Notes: generated from the letters alone by a model not told the origin. DNA of 45,283 nucleotides from JALOOE01 sp964423545 (GCA_964423545.1 CAYRFV010000008.1:1-45283), one strand, 5' to 3'; numbered from the stretch's first letter, positions 10,301 to 20,129 are shown. A program made the numbers and translations.

Positions 10301-11606
10301 GACGGCGCTGCTCTATCTGCCCTGGCTGCTGGCGGCACGCGCGACATTGACCGGCTATGGGGGCAACGGCGATTCACCCGCTTTCCTGGCGATGTGGGTG
10401 CGGTCGCTGAGCGTTTTTGCCGCCGGTGAGTCGACGCCTGGCGACCAACGGCCGCTGCTCGCACTGCTGGTCGTGCTCCTGCTGGCGTGCGGCGGAGCGC
10501 GGTTGGCGCTGGCCGGACCCGAAGCCCGCCGGACGCTCTGGCTGTTGGCGCTCTACCTGGTGCTGCCACTGCTGGCGACCTGGCTGGGCGCGCTGGCACG
10601 GCCCATCTTCAACGAACGTTACCTGGTGGCAGCCATTCCTGCGTTTTTCCTCCTCAGCGCGGCCGCGCTGTTTGGGCCGCCGGAGGGTCCGGCTTCCGGC
10701 CTGGGCGGAACCGACCCACATGAACGCTGGCGCGCCGGGCTGCGAGTCGTGGCAGCCGGGGCGCTGGCGTTGCTGATGGCGGCAATCGTCCTATCGCTCA
10801 TCCGTCACTACGCCGATCCGGCGTACAGCAAGACGCGCGGCTGGCGCGTCGTGGCAGCGGTGATGGAACGCTATTCGGCTGCGTGGCCGCCCGACAAAGT
10901 GCGCGCGGTTCAGACCTTCCCCGACCCGACCTTGTGGTACTATTATCGTGGACCGGCCGAAGGACTGGTGCTGCCGCCGGCCGCAGACAGCGAGGAAGGC
11001 GCAGCCCGCGAGGTGGCCGCCCTGGTCGCGAAGGGTGTTCAGCGTGTCGTGATCGCGGCTCAGGAGAACCCGATCTGGGACGCGCGGGGCATTGCGCCGG
11101 CTTCGCTGCTGCGGGGCGGTTACGAGTTGCTTTCCGAGACGCCTGTGGGGGATTGGCAGGTGCAGGTGTATGGTCTGCCTCCGACGAGCTTGCCTTCGAT
11201 CGATGTCTCCTTCGTCTCCATACCGGACCTGCCGGGCGTGCGTCTGACCGGGGCCCTGATTCCGGTCGAGTCGCTCCTGGCGGGAGACGTGCTGCCCGTG
11301 CACCTCCACTGGAGCGGTGATCCGGCCGCGCTGTCCGGCGCAGAGAAGATCACATTGCAGCTTCTGGATGCGGACGGCAAGCTCGTGGCGCAGACCGATC
11401 AGCCGCTCGCTGCGGCCCGGTTTGCCGAGCCGGTGACCGGCTATCGCATTAGCCTGCCGCGATCTCTGCCGTCCGGCGTCTACCGGCTCATCGTTGCTCT
11501 CTATGATCCATCCAAGCCGGGCGCGCCGCGCTGGCGAACGGCCTCTGGCGCCGATCATGCGGAGCTGGCAATACTCCCCACTGCGGATAGGACGATGTTG
11601 CGATGA
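7320..11606 (+). CDS. Giant fused membrane protein: YfhO-like N-half plus PMT/GT39-like C-half
   Basis: 1,428 residues. The N-half (about 1-760) begins with a membrane helix, then FPPGDFTDHFLPF and LPLWNPYTFSGHPFLAD, the pattern of YfhO-like GT-C proteins, with many helices and a soluble domain before a last helix. After a polar linker a second enzyme follows (about 793-1290): a membrane helix, YQELRGDEALG and the PMT/ArnT-like run SPYAIWHSQDARMYSMSLAL. The last 130 residues are a divergent copy of the beta-rich tail of neighbouring proteins. The GTG at 7320 is chosen because AGGAG sits 5 nt upstream and the extended -10 lies before it; an in-frame ATG at 7137 would overlap the divergent DUF2079 gene. 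It overlaps the next gene by ATGA, so the two are translationally coupled. Probable role: sugar transfer to extracytoplasmic glycans or lipids. Confidence 0.82.
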   Translation: MISDRLRRRRARIADLLAFLGYWALTLIFYAPLLVGLRSFPPGDFTDHFLPFSLFQRAELLAGRLPLWNPYTFSGHPFLADVQAAVFYPLSNLVLLLTLPWSDPAARLYWLQVEAIIHIALAGGFTYLLAHALTRNRLAAFLAGCTFAFSGYLTGYPPLQLAVLRTAIWLPLILWLLRRAVEHPELWRWWIAASAAYAVAFLAGHSQTFLFVSYAVAGWIGALLISAGRPRARYLGRVAAFYGLFLALSAAQLAPSVEFAGLSVRADVDYAFVSGGFPLHDTWQLLLPGVTSSFASLHVGLAPLGLAFVGAVAASVSMVRDGRPTSDVARRRMGDRLAALYFLAMALLALLVSYGNHGFLYPVFYRWAPGWALFRGQERAAYLVAFGLSMLAGYGAAALGGLSVRQRRALGVGYPAVAAVGLLVATAALWPSVAVGASEGVLWRGLAAGAFTLVAWGVVLWLDLSESRRLWLLIALTVAGLLAANSTGNLAPRRAYPPLAALALRENSLMSAGSAPGRVHNEDVLFEDYGMLVGIEEASGSSPLRLARYQALLSDFPRERLWRLAGVKWVLSSRPELHVPVESRAPVVAGDVSGTLHRLAADNPRAWVVHTLLTMDDAQALPLLGDKRFDPEQTAVIPPPASQGLEAGVLASAGQDRVRLERIAPNRLAAHVQSEHGGLLVVSENWMPGWRATVERAGPASPHDIPVVRADLTFLGVPVEPGESRVELTYAPDSVRFGLAVSGFALLLLGAAAVWRRVRGSERGAAETAVRAEGGACQLAGHRASAFSRPRLMMLLVLALALMLRVFLLGYQELRGDEALGRLFTLEPFAAIVASTITLREPHPVASYFVEKVWLDAAGHSEFALRFASLWFGVLAVALLYRLGRRLGLGWPASIIAAALLAISPYAIWHSQDARMYSMSLALTTASTLLMLEALARGRWFSWLGYVGVTWLALHTHYYAAYVVMAQNVFVLGRALWAPPERGRLPAWLAAQAATALLYLPWLLAARATLTGYGGNGDSPAFLAMWVRSLSVFAAGESTPGDQRPLLALLVVLLLACGGARLALAGPEARRTLWLLALYLVLPLLATWLGALARPIFNERYLVAAIPAFFLLSAAALFGPPEGPASGLGGTDPHERWRAGLRVVAAGALALLMAAIVLSLIRHYADPAYSKTRGWRVVAAVMERYSAAWPPDKVRAVQTFPDPTLWYYYRGPAEGLVLPPAADSEEGAAREVAALVAKGVQRVVIAAQENPIWDARGIAPASLLRGGYELLSETPVGDWQVQVYGLPPTSLPSIDVSFVSIPDLPGVRLTGALIPVESLLAGDVLPVHLHWSGDPAALSGAEKITLQLLDADGKLVAQTDQPLAAARFAEPVTGYRISLPRSLPSGVYRLIVALYDPSKPGAPRWRTASGADHAELAILPTADRTMLR

Positions 11607-13069
11607 TTGCCATGCTGTCCGGTCACGTTGAGCATCTGCTGTGTCACCGGGACCGGCGCGTGTCGGCTGCGGCGCGCAGCCTGCTTCTGGTCGCTGGAGG
11701 GCTGCTGGCGGCCGCCATCGTGGCGATTCTCGGTCCGCTCTATGCGCTCGCAGGAGTGGCAGCTGCCATCACCGGGGTCCTGATGCTGCGTGACCTTCGA
11801 TGGGGGCTGACGGTGCTGCTCGCGGTTGTTGGGCTGCTGCCGTTCGCCACACTTCCGTTCAAGATCGGCTTTACGCCGACCTTCCTCGATCTGGCGCTCC
11901 TGGCGCTCTTCTTTGTCTGGATCATGCGGGTTGCCACGCGCCGGCAGCGAGACCTGGTGAGCACCGACCTTGGCGCACCGGTGCTGCTGTTCCTTCTGTG
12001 GGTGCTGCTCGGATTTGCGAACGGTCTGCGTTACGGCCAACCAACCGTTACGACCCTCCGTAACTTTGCCGAACTCATTCTCGGTATCCTGGTCTTCTAC
12101 TTGTTGGTGAACAACCTGAGGACCCAGGCGGATCTCGACCTGACGACGCGTTTGATCATCCTGGCAGGTGCAGGAGCGGCTGTCATTGCGATCATCTTCT
12201 ATGTGCTTCCAGCCGCATCGACTGTGCGCGTGCTCGATGCGTTGGCGCGGCTTGGCTACCCCGGTGGCTTCGGCGCGCTCCGCTACATCGAGGACAGCAG
12301 CGAAAACCCGATGCGCGCCATCGGCACGATGGTGGATCCCAACGTCTTGGGCGGCTTCATGATCCTGGTTGGCGGGCTCACTGCGACACAGGTGGTCAGT
12401 GCGCAGCCGGTCTTGCGGCGTCGCTGGGTCGCGCTTTGCCTGGCGTTCCAACTGACGGCGCTGTATCTGACCTACAGTCGCGGATCGCTGGCCGGCCTGG
12501 CCGCGGGCGTGCTATTGATCGGACTGCTGCGCTATCGTAAGCTGCTGCTGGTGGCGCTGATCGGCGCCGGGTTGCTGCTGCTCCTGCCGCCGGCCGGCGC
12601 CTACGTAGCGCACCTCATCGAGGGGCTGCAACTCCAGGATCGTGCTACGCTGATGCGGCTCGGCGAGTACAAGGACGCATTCGCCCTGATCAGCCGCTAT
12701 CCGCTGCTCGGCGTCGGTTTCTCCGGTTCGCCGGATGCGAACCTGTATGTCGGCGTCTCCAGCGTCTATCTGCTGATGGCGGAGGAGATGGGCCTGATCG
12801 GTGTGGCGGGGTTCTTGGTGTTGGCTGGCCTCTACCTCGGACATCTGTTTGTGGCCTGGCGCCCTATCCGCCGCGCCGACCCGCCTCGGCCGCGCAGCGA
12901 AGCGCTCTTGCTCGGGCTGGGTGCGGCGGTTGTAGGCGTGCTCGTCGGCGGTTTCTTCGACCATTACCTGTTCAATCTGGTCTATCCCCACATGTCGATG
13001 TTGTTCTGGGTGTATCTGGGGGTCGGGATGGTGGCGGTGCGCGTGAGTCGCGAGGGGGCCACACGGTGA
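11603..13069 (+). CDS. O-antigen ligase / Wzy-like polysaccharide polymerase
   Basis: A 488-residue protein with about 11-12 membrane segments and a larger extracytoplasmic loop (about residues 195-250) before LTYSRGSLAGLAAG, typical of the O-antigen-ligase-like family. A second loop contains the conserved-looking RLGEYKDAFALISRYPLLGVGFSG stretch in split form (RLGEYKDA, RYPLLGVGFSG), matching the C-terminal signature of WaaL/Wzy proteins. Such enzymes join or polymerise lipid-linked glycans at the outer face of the cytoplasmic membrane. The ATGA overlap with the preceding GT fusion gene suggests coupled translation and a joint pathway. Whether it is a ligase or a polymerase cannot be told from sequence. 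Confidence 0.85.
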   Translation: MIAMLSGHVEHLLCHRDRRVSAAARSLLLVAGGLLAAAIVAILGPLYALAGVAAAITGVLMLRDLRWGLTVLLAVVGLLPFATLPFKIGFTPTFLDLALLALFFVWIMRVATRRQRDLVSTDLGAPVLLFLLWVLLGFANGLRYGQPTVTTLRNFAELILGILVFYLLVNNLRTQADLDLTTRLIILAGAGAAVIAIIFYVLPAASTVRVLDALARLGYPGGFGALRYIEDSSENPMRAIGTMVDPNVLGGFMILVGGLTATQVVSAQPVLRRRWVALCLAFQLTALYLTYSRGSLAGLAAGVLLIGLLRYRKLLLVALIGAGLLLLLPPAGAYVAHLIEGLQLQDRATLMRLGEYKDAFALISRYPLLGVGFSGSPDANLYVGVSSVYLLMAEEMGLIGVAGFLVLAGLYLGHLFVAWRPIRRADPPRPRSEALLLGLGAAVVGVLVGGFFDHYLFNLVYPHMSMLFWVYLGVGMVAVRVSREGATR

Positions 13070-13165
13070 ACGGGCGCAGGATCGAGCGGCCAATCGGGTG
13101 CAAGTCGACGATCTTTTTTGACCTCGTTGAGAGGAAGTTGCCCGCCAGTTCAGCGCAAACTGAAG

Positions 13166-13195
13166 TTGTGTGCGCCGGTCGGGCTGTGGTATACT
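13166..13195 (+). promoter_or_regulatory. Extended -10 promoter of the partner-switching genes
   Basis: TTGTGT (13166-13171), 18-nt spacer, then TGG-TATACT (-10 at 13190-13195), about 50 nt before the STAS start. It shares TGTGGTATA with the promoter before 7320. Confidence 0.55.
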
Positions 13196-13246
13196 CGCGG
13201 CGCTGTGTGCGATATCCGATTGCAGTTCTTTCGAGGAGACCCCAAT

Positions 13247-13582
13247 ATGGAGCTTTCGACCGTCGACCTCAAGCGGTGCACGTTGTTCCGGCTGGCGGGG
13301 CGCATCGATGGCAGCGTGGCGTCGGAACTGGGCAGCCAGCTGCGTGCAGTCACCGACTCGGGACGCTACAAGATCGTTGTCAACATGAAGGATGTCACCT
13401 ACGCCAGCAGCGCATGTCTGCGGGAGCTGATCGGCGCCTGGAAAACGTGTCGGCGCTGGAATCGGGGCGATCTGCGGCTTGCAGAGCTGAGTCCCAACGT
13501 CGACAAAGTGTTCGATCTGACCGGTCTCAAGAGCCAACTGCTGGTCTACGGCACGGAGGCTGAGGCGGTCGGCAGCTTTTGA
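13247..13582 (+). CDS. STAS-domain anti-sigma factor antagonist (SpoIIAA/RsbV-like)
   Basis: 111 residues, one STAS domain: MELSTVDLKRCTLFRLAGRI, then KIVVNMKDVTYASSACLREL in two parts around the phosphorylation site. Family members bind an RsbW-type kinase when unphosphorylated and release its target. The Ser-Ser pair that carries the phosphosite is present, but the usual preceding Asp is Ala and the usual following Gly is Ala (ASSACL against the typical DSSGLG). The start has GAGGAG at 8 nt spacing; a longer frame from 13118 is upstream noise. The next two genes encode the matching kinase and phosphatase, supporting the call. Confidence 0.87.
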   Translation: MELSTVDLKRCTLFRLAGRIDGSVASELGSQLRAVTDSGRYKIVVNMKDVTYASSACLRELIGAWKTCRRWNRGDLRLAELSPNVDKVFDLTGLKSQLLVYGTEAEAVGSF

Positions 13583-13688
13583 GACCCGAAACCGGAAGCT
13601 GGACACGGGAACCTGCACAGATGACAGCCGCCGGGCGCCACGATCTCGCGTTCAGGTTCCTACCTGCGGTCCTCAGCCGGAGCCAGGC

Positions 13689-14153
13689 ATGACCCCATTC
13701 CGACGCGAGCTCACCGTAGTCGGCACCAAGAAGGAACTGCCGCGCATCGGACGATTCGTCGAAGAAGCCTGCGTGGGGGCGAATATTGCTCCGGCCGCGC
13801 GCTTCGACTTGCAGATGGCGGTCGATGAGGCGTGCTGCAATGTGTTCGAGCACGCTTATGGTGGCTCTGCTGGAGAGATCGAGCTGCGCTTCGAAACGCG
13901 CGGCCAGGATGCCGTCATTACTCTCCACGATCGTGGCCGCGCCTTCAACCCCGAAAGCGTCCTTCCGCCTGACACGAGTCGACCCCTGGAAGAACGTCCC
14001 GTGGGCGGCCTGGGCCTGCACCTGATTCGCACGCTCATGGATCAGATATCCTTCAACTTCTCACCGGACGACGGCAACACCTTAGTGATGGAAAAATACG
14101 GGGTTGTGCCAGCAGGCTCCGAGAAGGGGCCGTCGGGGGAGATGTCCGTCTAG
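13689..14153 (+). CDS. Anti-sigma regulatory factor, RsbW/SpoIIAB-like serine kinase
   Basis: 154 residues of the HATPase_c_2 type. The N-box is VDEACCNVFEHAY, the G1 box DRGRAFNP and the G2 box GGLGLHLI, all in the expected order and spacing, so ATP binding should be intact. Such kinases phosphorylate a STAS antagonist and sequester a sigma factor or another target. The antagonist is encoded just upstream and the phosphatase just downstream; no sigma factor gene is present nearby, so the target is unknown. A ~105-nt spacer separates it from the STAS gene. Confidence 0.9.
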   Translation: MTPFRRELTVVGTKKELPRIGRFVEEACVGANIAPAARFDLQMAVDEACCNVFEHAYGGSAGEIELRFETRGQDAVITLHDRGRAFNPESVLPPDTSRPLEERPVGGLGLHLIRTLMDQISFNFSPDDGNTLVMEKYGVVPAGSEKGPSGEMSV

Positions 14154-14214
14154 CTTACTGAGCAGCCCGAAACAGAATCCAGAGTGTACGTGCTGGACGG
14201 ACAGGGAGATCGTG

Positions 14215-17082
14215 ATGGAGCAGGCTGACGCCGGCGGGCGTCTCCCCGCCGATGAGTTGGCGGCCCTCGCTGAGATCGGCCGGGCCATCGCGGAGGCGCA
14301 ACTCGCCGAAGATCAGTTGTGTGAACTGATCTTCACGCTGACGAGCCGAATTGCGCCGGTCGAGAGCTTCCAGATCGGCGTGTTTGACGGCGACTGCTTT
14401 CGCCTCAAGCTCTGGGTGAAGGACGGGCAGCGCCAGCCGCTCTCCTGTCTCGTCGTGTCCGACAACGAAGGCATTATCGGTCGGCTCCGTTCGACGCGCC
14501 GGCCGGTGTTGATGCAGGATGTTGATGCCGACCAGGCAGCTCTGCTGACCCGGTCGATCCATCCCGGCGAGCATCCACCCCGTTCGGCCATTTTCTTGCC
14601 ACTCGTCGCAGTCGATACGGTGATCGGCGCGCTCTCGGTTCTGGGTTCCCGCACCCATGCATTCAGCGAAACCCACCTGCGCCTCCTGACGGTCCTCGCA
14701 AACCATGCTGCCGCGGCGCTCAACAACGCCCAGCTCTTCGAGAGCGGACAACGACGCCTGCGCGCGCTTCAGGCGGTCTCCGAGGTCAGCCGCAAGCTCG
14801 CCAGCATTCACGATCTGAACCCGTTGTTGGTCCAAGTCGTGGAGTTGATCCGGTCGCGCTTTGACTACTACCATGTCCAGGTTTTCCTGGTCGAACACGG
14901 CAGCGATCGGGCGCAGTTCAAGGCGAGCAGCGGCTGGGAGTTGAACGAGAAGTGGCAGCGCGAAGGACGCTCGATGCGCATCGGTGAAGAGGGCATCATC
15001 GGTTGGGTGGCGCAGCACGGTGAGCCACTGCTGGCGAACGACGTGGCCCAGGAGCCGCGCTACTGCCCCGATGATCCGCGCCTGTTGCCGGATACGCGGG
15101 CCGAGTTGGCGTTGCCTCTCTTGATGGAAGGGGAGGTCGTGGGCGTACTCGATGTGCAGAGCGTCGAAGCCGGCGCGTTCACGGACGATGATCTGTTCAT
15201 CCTGAAGATGCTTGCCGACCAGGTGGCGGTGGCGGTCAACTCAGCGCGCGCCTTCGAGGCGCAGCGCGAGGAGGCCTGGATCACGACTGTGATGCTCCAG
15301 GTCGCTGAGGCCACCAGCCAGGCGGAGAGCGTCGAGGATGTCATCGACGCGGCGGTGCGCGTCACTGCCATGCTGGCCGGCGTTGCGTCGTGCACCATCT
15401 GGCTGTGGGATGACGAATACCAGGCGTTCCAATACGCTGCCAGCTACGGTCTGTGGCCGACAGAGGGCCTCGGGGCTGATCCGGCGATCGCGCTGCGCTT
15501 CTTCACGGGCGACTGGCCAGCGCTCGACCGACTGCGCGCTACCAGGGCTCCCACGGTGAGCGTTGCCGATGAGCTCGACATGCCGGAACTGCTGCGTCTG
15601 CTTTGCCCGGGCGGCTCGGTGGCGCTCCTGCCGATGCTCAACAAAGGAGCGGTATTCGGCGCGCTCGGCGTCAGCTTCGGGCGAGACGATGTAAGCCGGC
15701 CAAGTGGACACCGCCTGGCGATGCTGGGGGGCATCGCACATCAGGTGGCTGCGGCTGTCGACAACAGCCGGCTGGCTGCCGCCCGCGAGGAAGAGGCGTG
15801 GATTTCCACGATTCTGCTTCAGGTGGCCGAGGCGATCCGTCGCCTGCAGCCGGTGGAAATCACCTTGGAGCAGGTGGCGCGGCTTGCGCCGGCCGTTACG
15901 GGCGTCGACCGTTGTGCCGTGCTGCTGCGGCGCGACGACGGCGCCTTTCACGTGCGTACGGTCCATGCCTTGCGTGACGGATTGGCCGAGGCATACCATG
16001 ACATGGTCATTCGACCGGAGGACTTGCCGCTGCTCGATGACGCCTGCCGATTGGGTCAACCGCTGGTGGTTGATGACGTGTGCAGCAGGCCGGAGCGCGT
16101 GCCGGAAGCGTGGCAGAACCGTTTCGGCAGTTGCACCATGCTGGTGGTGCCGCTCCTGGTAGCCGACGAGGTGATCGGCGCGCTGGTGGCCGATGATGTC
16201 GAGGCTCCCCGCATGTTCAGCGAACGCCGCGTTCGCATCCTGAGCGGCATCGCCAGCCAGGCGGCCGTCGCCATCGAAAACGCGCGTTTGCAGGCGCAGG
16301 AGGCCGAGCGGGCGCGTCTCTCGCGCGAGTTGGAGCTGGCGCGCGAAATCCAGCAAAGCCTGCTGCCCCAACATGCACCGGAGGTGGCGGGCTACCAGGT
16401 GGCGCATCGCTGGCAGGCAGCCCAGGAAGTTGGCGGCGACCTCATCGATTTTGTGCCGCTGAGTTCGGGCAGCGTGGGCATGGTGATCGCCGATGTCTCG
16501 GGCAAGGGAATTCCGGCGGCGCTGTACATGGTGTTCGCCCGCACGCTGCTGCGGGCAGTCGCGTTCAGCGGCCGCGAACCGGCTGCAATGCTGGTGCGCA
16601 CGAATGAGTTGGTCGTGGCCGACAGCACGTCGGACTATTTCGTCACGGCCTACTATGCACTGCTGGATGCGCAGCGCCATACGCTGATCTATTCGAGCGC
16701 GGGTCACAACCTTGCACTGTACGTTCCTGCGGACGGCGCGGCGCCACGTCCGCTGACGACCCTTGGCGTACCGTTAGGCATCGTGACCGGGGCCGTGATC
16801 GAGCAGCAGGCGCTGGCGCTCGAGCCAGGGGACGTAGTCCTGTTCTACACGGATGGAGTCACCGAGGCGCTGAGCCTGGCGGGGGAGGAGTTCGGCGCAG
16901 AGCGCCTGGCGCTCCTGCTGCATACGCAACGCAGCGCGCCGGCGGAAACGATTGCCGATGCGATCGAGGCGGCCGTGCGGGACTTTGTCGGGGGCGCGGT
17001 TCAGCACGACGATTTCGCCTTGATCGTGGTGAAGCGGACGGAACCCGGAAGTGAGGCGCCGCAAGCCGGCAAAGGTGCGTGA
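14215..17082 (+). CDS. Four-GAF sensor PP2C (SpoIIE-type) serine phosphatase
   Basis: 955 residues. Four GAF domains in tandem (about 20-175, 185-345, 355-515, 525-690), a short helical linker (690-718, ending EIQQSLLPQ, typical of RsbU/SpoIIE linkers) and a SpoIIE/PP2C catalytic domain (about 735-945). Catalytic metal-binding elements are visible: GGDLIDF (D742, D745), IADVSGKG (D760), SAGHN, FYTDGVTE and HDDFALIVV. It should dephosphorylate the STAS protein in response to signals sensed by the GAF domains, closing the partner switch. The ATG at 14215 follows AGGGAGAT; a frame reaching back to 14104 overlaps the kinase gene and is not needed. No membrane segments, so it is cytosolic. Signals unknown. 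Confidence 0.92.
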   Translation: MEQADAGGRLPADELAALAEIGRAIAEAQLAEDQLCELIFTLTSRIAPVESFQIGVFDGDCFRLKLWVKDGQRQPLSCLVVSDNEGIIGRLRSTRRPVLMQDVDADQAALLTRSIHPGEHPPRSAIFLPLVAVDTVIGALSVLGSRTHAFSETHLRLLTVLANHAAAALNNAQLFESGQRRLRALQAVSEVSRKLASIHDLNPLLVQVVELIRSRFDYYHVQVFLVEHGSDRAQFKASSGWELNEKWQREGRSMRIGEEGIIGWVAQHGEPLLANDVAQEPRYCPDDPRLLPDTRAELALPLLMEGEVVGVLDVQSVEAGAFTDDDLFILKMLADQVAVAVNSARAFEAQREEAWITTVMLQVAEATSQAESVEDVIDAAVRVTAMLAGVASCTIWLWDDEYQAFQYAASYGLWPTEGLGADPAIALRFFTGDWPALDRLRATRAPTVSVADELDMPELLRLLCPGGSVALLPMLNKGAVFGALGVSFGRDDVSRPSGHRLAMLGGIAHQVAAAVDNSRLAAAREEEAWISTILLQVAEAIRRLQPVEITLEQVARLAPAVTGVDRCAVLLRRDDGAFHVRTVHALRDGLAEAYHDMVIRPEDLPLLDDACRLGQPLVVDDVCSRPERVPEAWQNRFGSCTMLVVPLLVADEVIGALVADDVEAPRMFSERRVRILSGIASQAAVAIENARLQAQEAERARLSRELELAREIQQSLLPQHAPEVAGYQVAHRWQAAQEVGGDLIDFVPLSSGSVGMVIADVSGKGIPAALYMVFARTLLRAVAFSGREPAAMLVRTNELVVADSTSDYFVTAYYALLDAQRHTLIYSSAGHNLALYVPADGAAPRPLTTLGVPLGIVTGAVIEQQALALEPGDVVLFYTDGVTEALSLAGEEFGAERLALLLHTQRSAPAETIADAIEAAVRDFVGGAVQHDDFALIVVKRTEPGSEAPQAGKGA

Positions 17083-17152
17083 AGCGCCGCTCAAGAATGA
17101 GTTGAAGGACCGTTCGAAGGCGTTCGACAGGAATCTGCCTGGGGAGGTCGAG

Positions 17153-17794
17153 ATGTCCACACCTGCGTTGATCACGAAGCTGCATCGCCTGGGCCACGAC
17201 ACATTTCGGTTTGATGGCCCTCCCGTCATCTACATTGACCCGTGGAAGCTGCCGGCAGGCAGCCCCATGGCCGATCTGATCCTGGTGACACACGATCACT
17301 TCGACCATTGTTCGCCGGACGATGTACGGGAGCTCTGCAAGCCGGGCACAGTGGTGATTGCTGATCCGGCATCGGCAGCGAAGCTGCCTGGCGCCCAGGC
17401 TCTGCGGCCCGGCGAGAAGTGCACAACCGACGACGTGACCATTGAGGCAGTGGCGGCATATAACATCAACAAGTTCCGCAGCCCCGGCCAGCCGTTCCAT
17501 CCCAGATCCGCTGGATACAACGGCTACATCGTGACCGTCGGCGGCGAGCGGTTGTATCACGCCGGCGACACGGATCACATTCCGGAGATGGCTGGCTATC
17601 GCTGTGACGTGGCGCTTCTACCCGTGTCTGGCACCTACGTGATGACCGCCGACGAGGCTGCAGCCGCGGCGGCGGTCCTCCGGCCGGCTGTCGCCGTGCC
17701 GATGCACTACGGCGACATCGTGGGTGGCGCAGCCGATGTGCAGCGGTTCCAGAAGCTGTGCCAGCAGGCCGGCATCGCGACGGTGGTCTTGTAG
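17153..17794 (+). CDS. MBL-fold metal-dependent hydrolase (UlaG/UPF0173-like)
   Basis: 213 residues. The zinc-binding signature THDHFDH (H47, H49, D51, H52) is followed by HAGDTDHIPEM and MHYGDIVGG, as in the small UlaG/UPF0173-like branch of metallo-beta-lactamase-fold hydrolases. These act on varied substrates, including lactones and phosphodiesters; nothing in the sequence fixes the one here. The start is preceded by GGGGAGG at 5 nt; the longer frame from 17051 overlaps the phosphatase gene. It lies 70 nt after that gene and may share its transcript. Confidence 0.88.
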   Translation: MSTPALITKLHRLGHDTFRFDGPPVIYIDPWKLPAGSPMADLILVTHDHFDHCSPDDVRELCKPGTVVIADPASAAKLPGAQALRPGEKCTTDDVTIEAVAAYNINKFRSPGQPFHPRSAGYNGYIVTVGGERLYHAGDTDHIPEMAGYRCDVALLPVSGTYVMTADEAAAAAAVLRPAVAVPMHYGDIVGGAADVQRFQKLCQQAGIATVVL

Positions 17795-17838
17795 CGCGCT
17801 TGCAGCCAACGTCGACCTGCACGACACCGCAGCCGCTC

Positions 17839-17899
17839 CCGGCGGCCTGCAATACAACCGCCGGCGCGCATGAACGAGACAGACGCAGGAGTTGCGTCT
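17839..17899 (+). other. Two short hairpins at the convergent end of the MBL gene (possible weak terminator)
   Basis: A 7-bp stem (CCGGCGG/CCGCCGG, 12-nt loop) and a second 7-bp stem (AGACGCA/TGCGTCT, 5-nt loop, 17881-17899) lie in the 240-bp gap after the MBL gene. Neither has a clean T-run on the plus strand, so termination here is only possible, not shown. Apart from these and the groEL terminator I see nothing else in this gap. Confidence 0.3.
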
Positions 17900-17978
17900 C
17901 TTATGCCGCCAAGCCGCCGGTGGGCGGCGCGACCGAGGCGATCCTGCGAGGTCGGCGCCTCACGTGATCGCGAGCGAG

Positions 17979-18012
17979 AAAAAGACCCGGCTTCATGCGA
18001 AGCCGGGTCTTC
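17979..18012 (-). terminator. Rho-independent terminator of groESL
   Basis: On the minus strand a 13-bp GC-rich perfect stem with a 4-nt loop is followed directly by TTTTT, about 23 nt after the groEL stop. Very strong intrinsic terminator. Confidence 0.93.
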
Positions 18013-18034
18013 CTCTGTCTGTCAGCCTATCGGC

Positions 18035-19675
<1,641 letters not shown>

Positions 19676-19792
19676 GGTCTTAAGACTCCTTCTTCAAGAG
19701 GTGGATGGTGTATTGGTTGTTTGACGGTGGACGATAGATAGAGACCAGCTTGCCCTACCGTCGGTCGTCGGTGGCCTATCGCCTTGTCGCCG

Positions 19793-20080
19793 TTAGGCCA
19801 TCACGGCCAGAATGTCAGACTCGCGCAGGATCAACAGTTTCTTGCCGTCCAGCTTGATCTCGGTGCCGGAATACTTGGCGTACAGCACCTTGTCGCCGAC
19901 TTTGACCTCCATCTCGACGCGCTTGCCCTTCTCGTCGGTGCGGCCGGGGCCGGCAGCGACGATCTTGCCTTGCTGGGGCTTCTCCTTGGCGGTTTCGGGC
20001 AGGATGATGCCACCGGCGGTGACTTCTTCCTGCTCGATCGGCTCGACAACGACACGATCAGCGAGTGGCTTGATGTTCAT
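19793..20080 (-). CDS. groS: Co-chaperonin GroES (10 kDa)
   Basis: 95 residues, normal family length. Begins MNIKPLADRVVVEPIEQEE and contains the mobile-loop type segment TAGGIILPETAKEKPQ and the C-terminal VLYAKYSGTEIK. It caps the GroEL ring. AGGAGG lies 10 nt before the ATG. First gene of the operon, with promoter, CIRCE and a second CIRCE-like palindrome in the leader. Confidence 0.98.
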   Translation of the reverse strand: MNIKPLADRVVVEPIEQEEVTAGGIILPETAKEKPQQGKIVAAGPGRTDEKGKRVEMEVKVGDKVLYAKYSGTEIKLDGKKLLILRESDILAVMA

Positions 20081-20129
20081 GGTCCAACAGCCTCCTAGGA
20101 TTAAGGTGTGAACAGGTGTGATGTTGTTG

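Noticed and set aside
13608..13660. Inverted repeat GGAACCTG / CAGGTTCC between the STAS and kinase genes
   Set aside because: Only 8 bp with a 37-nt loop and no T-run; not convincing as terminator or operator.
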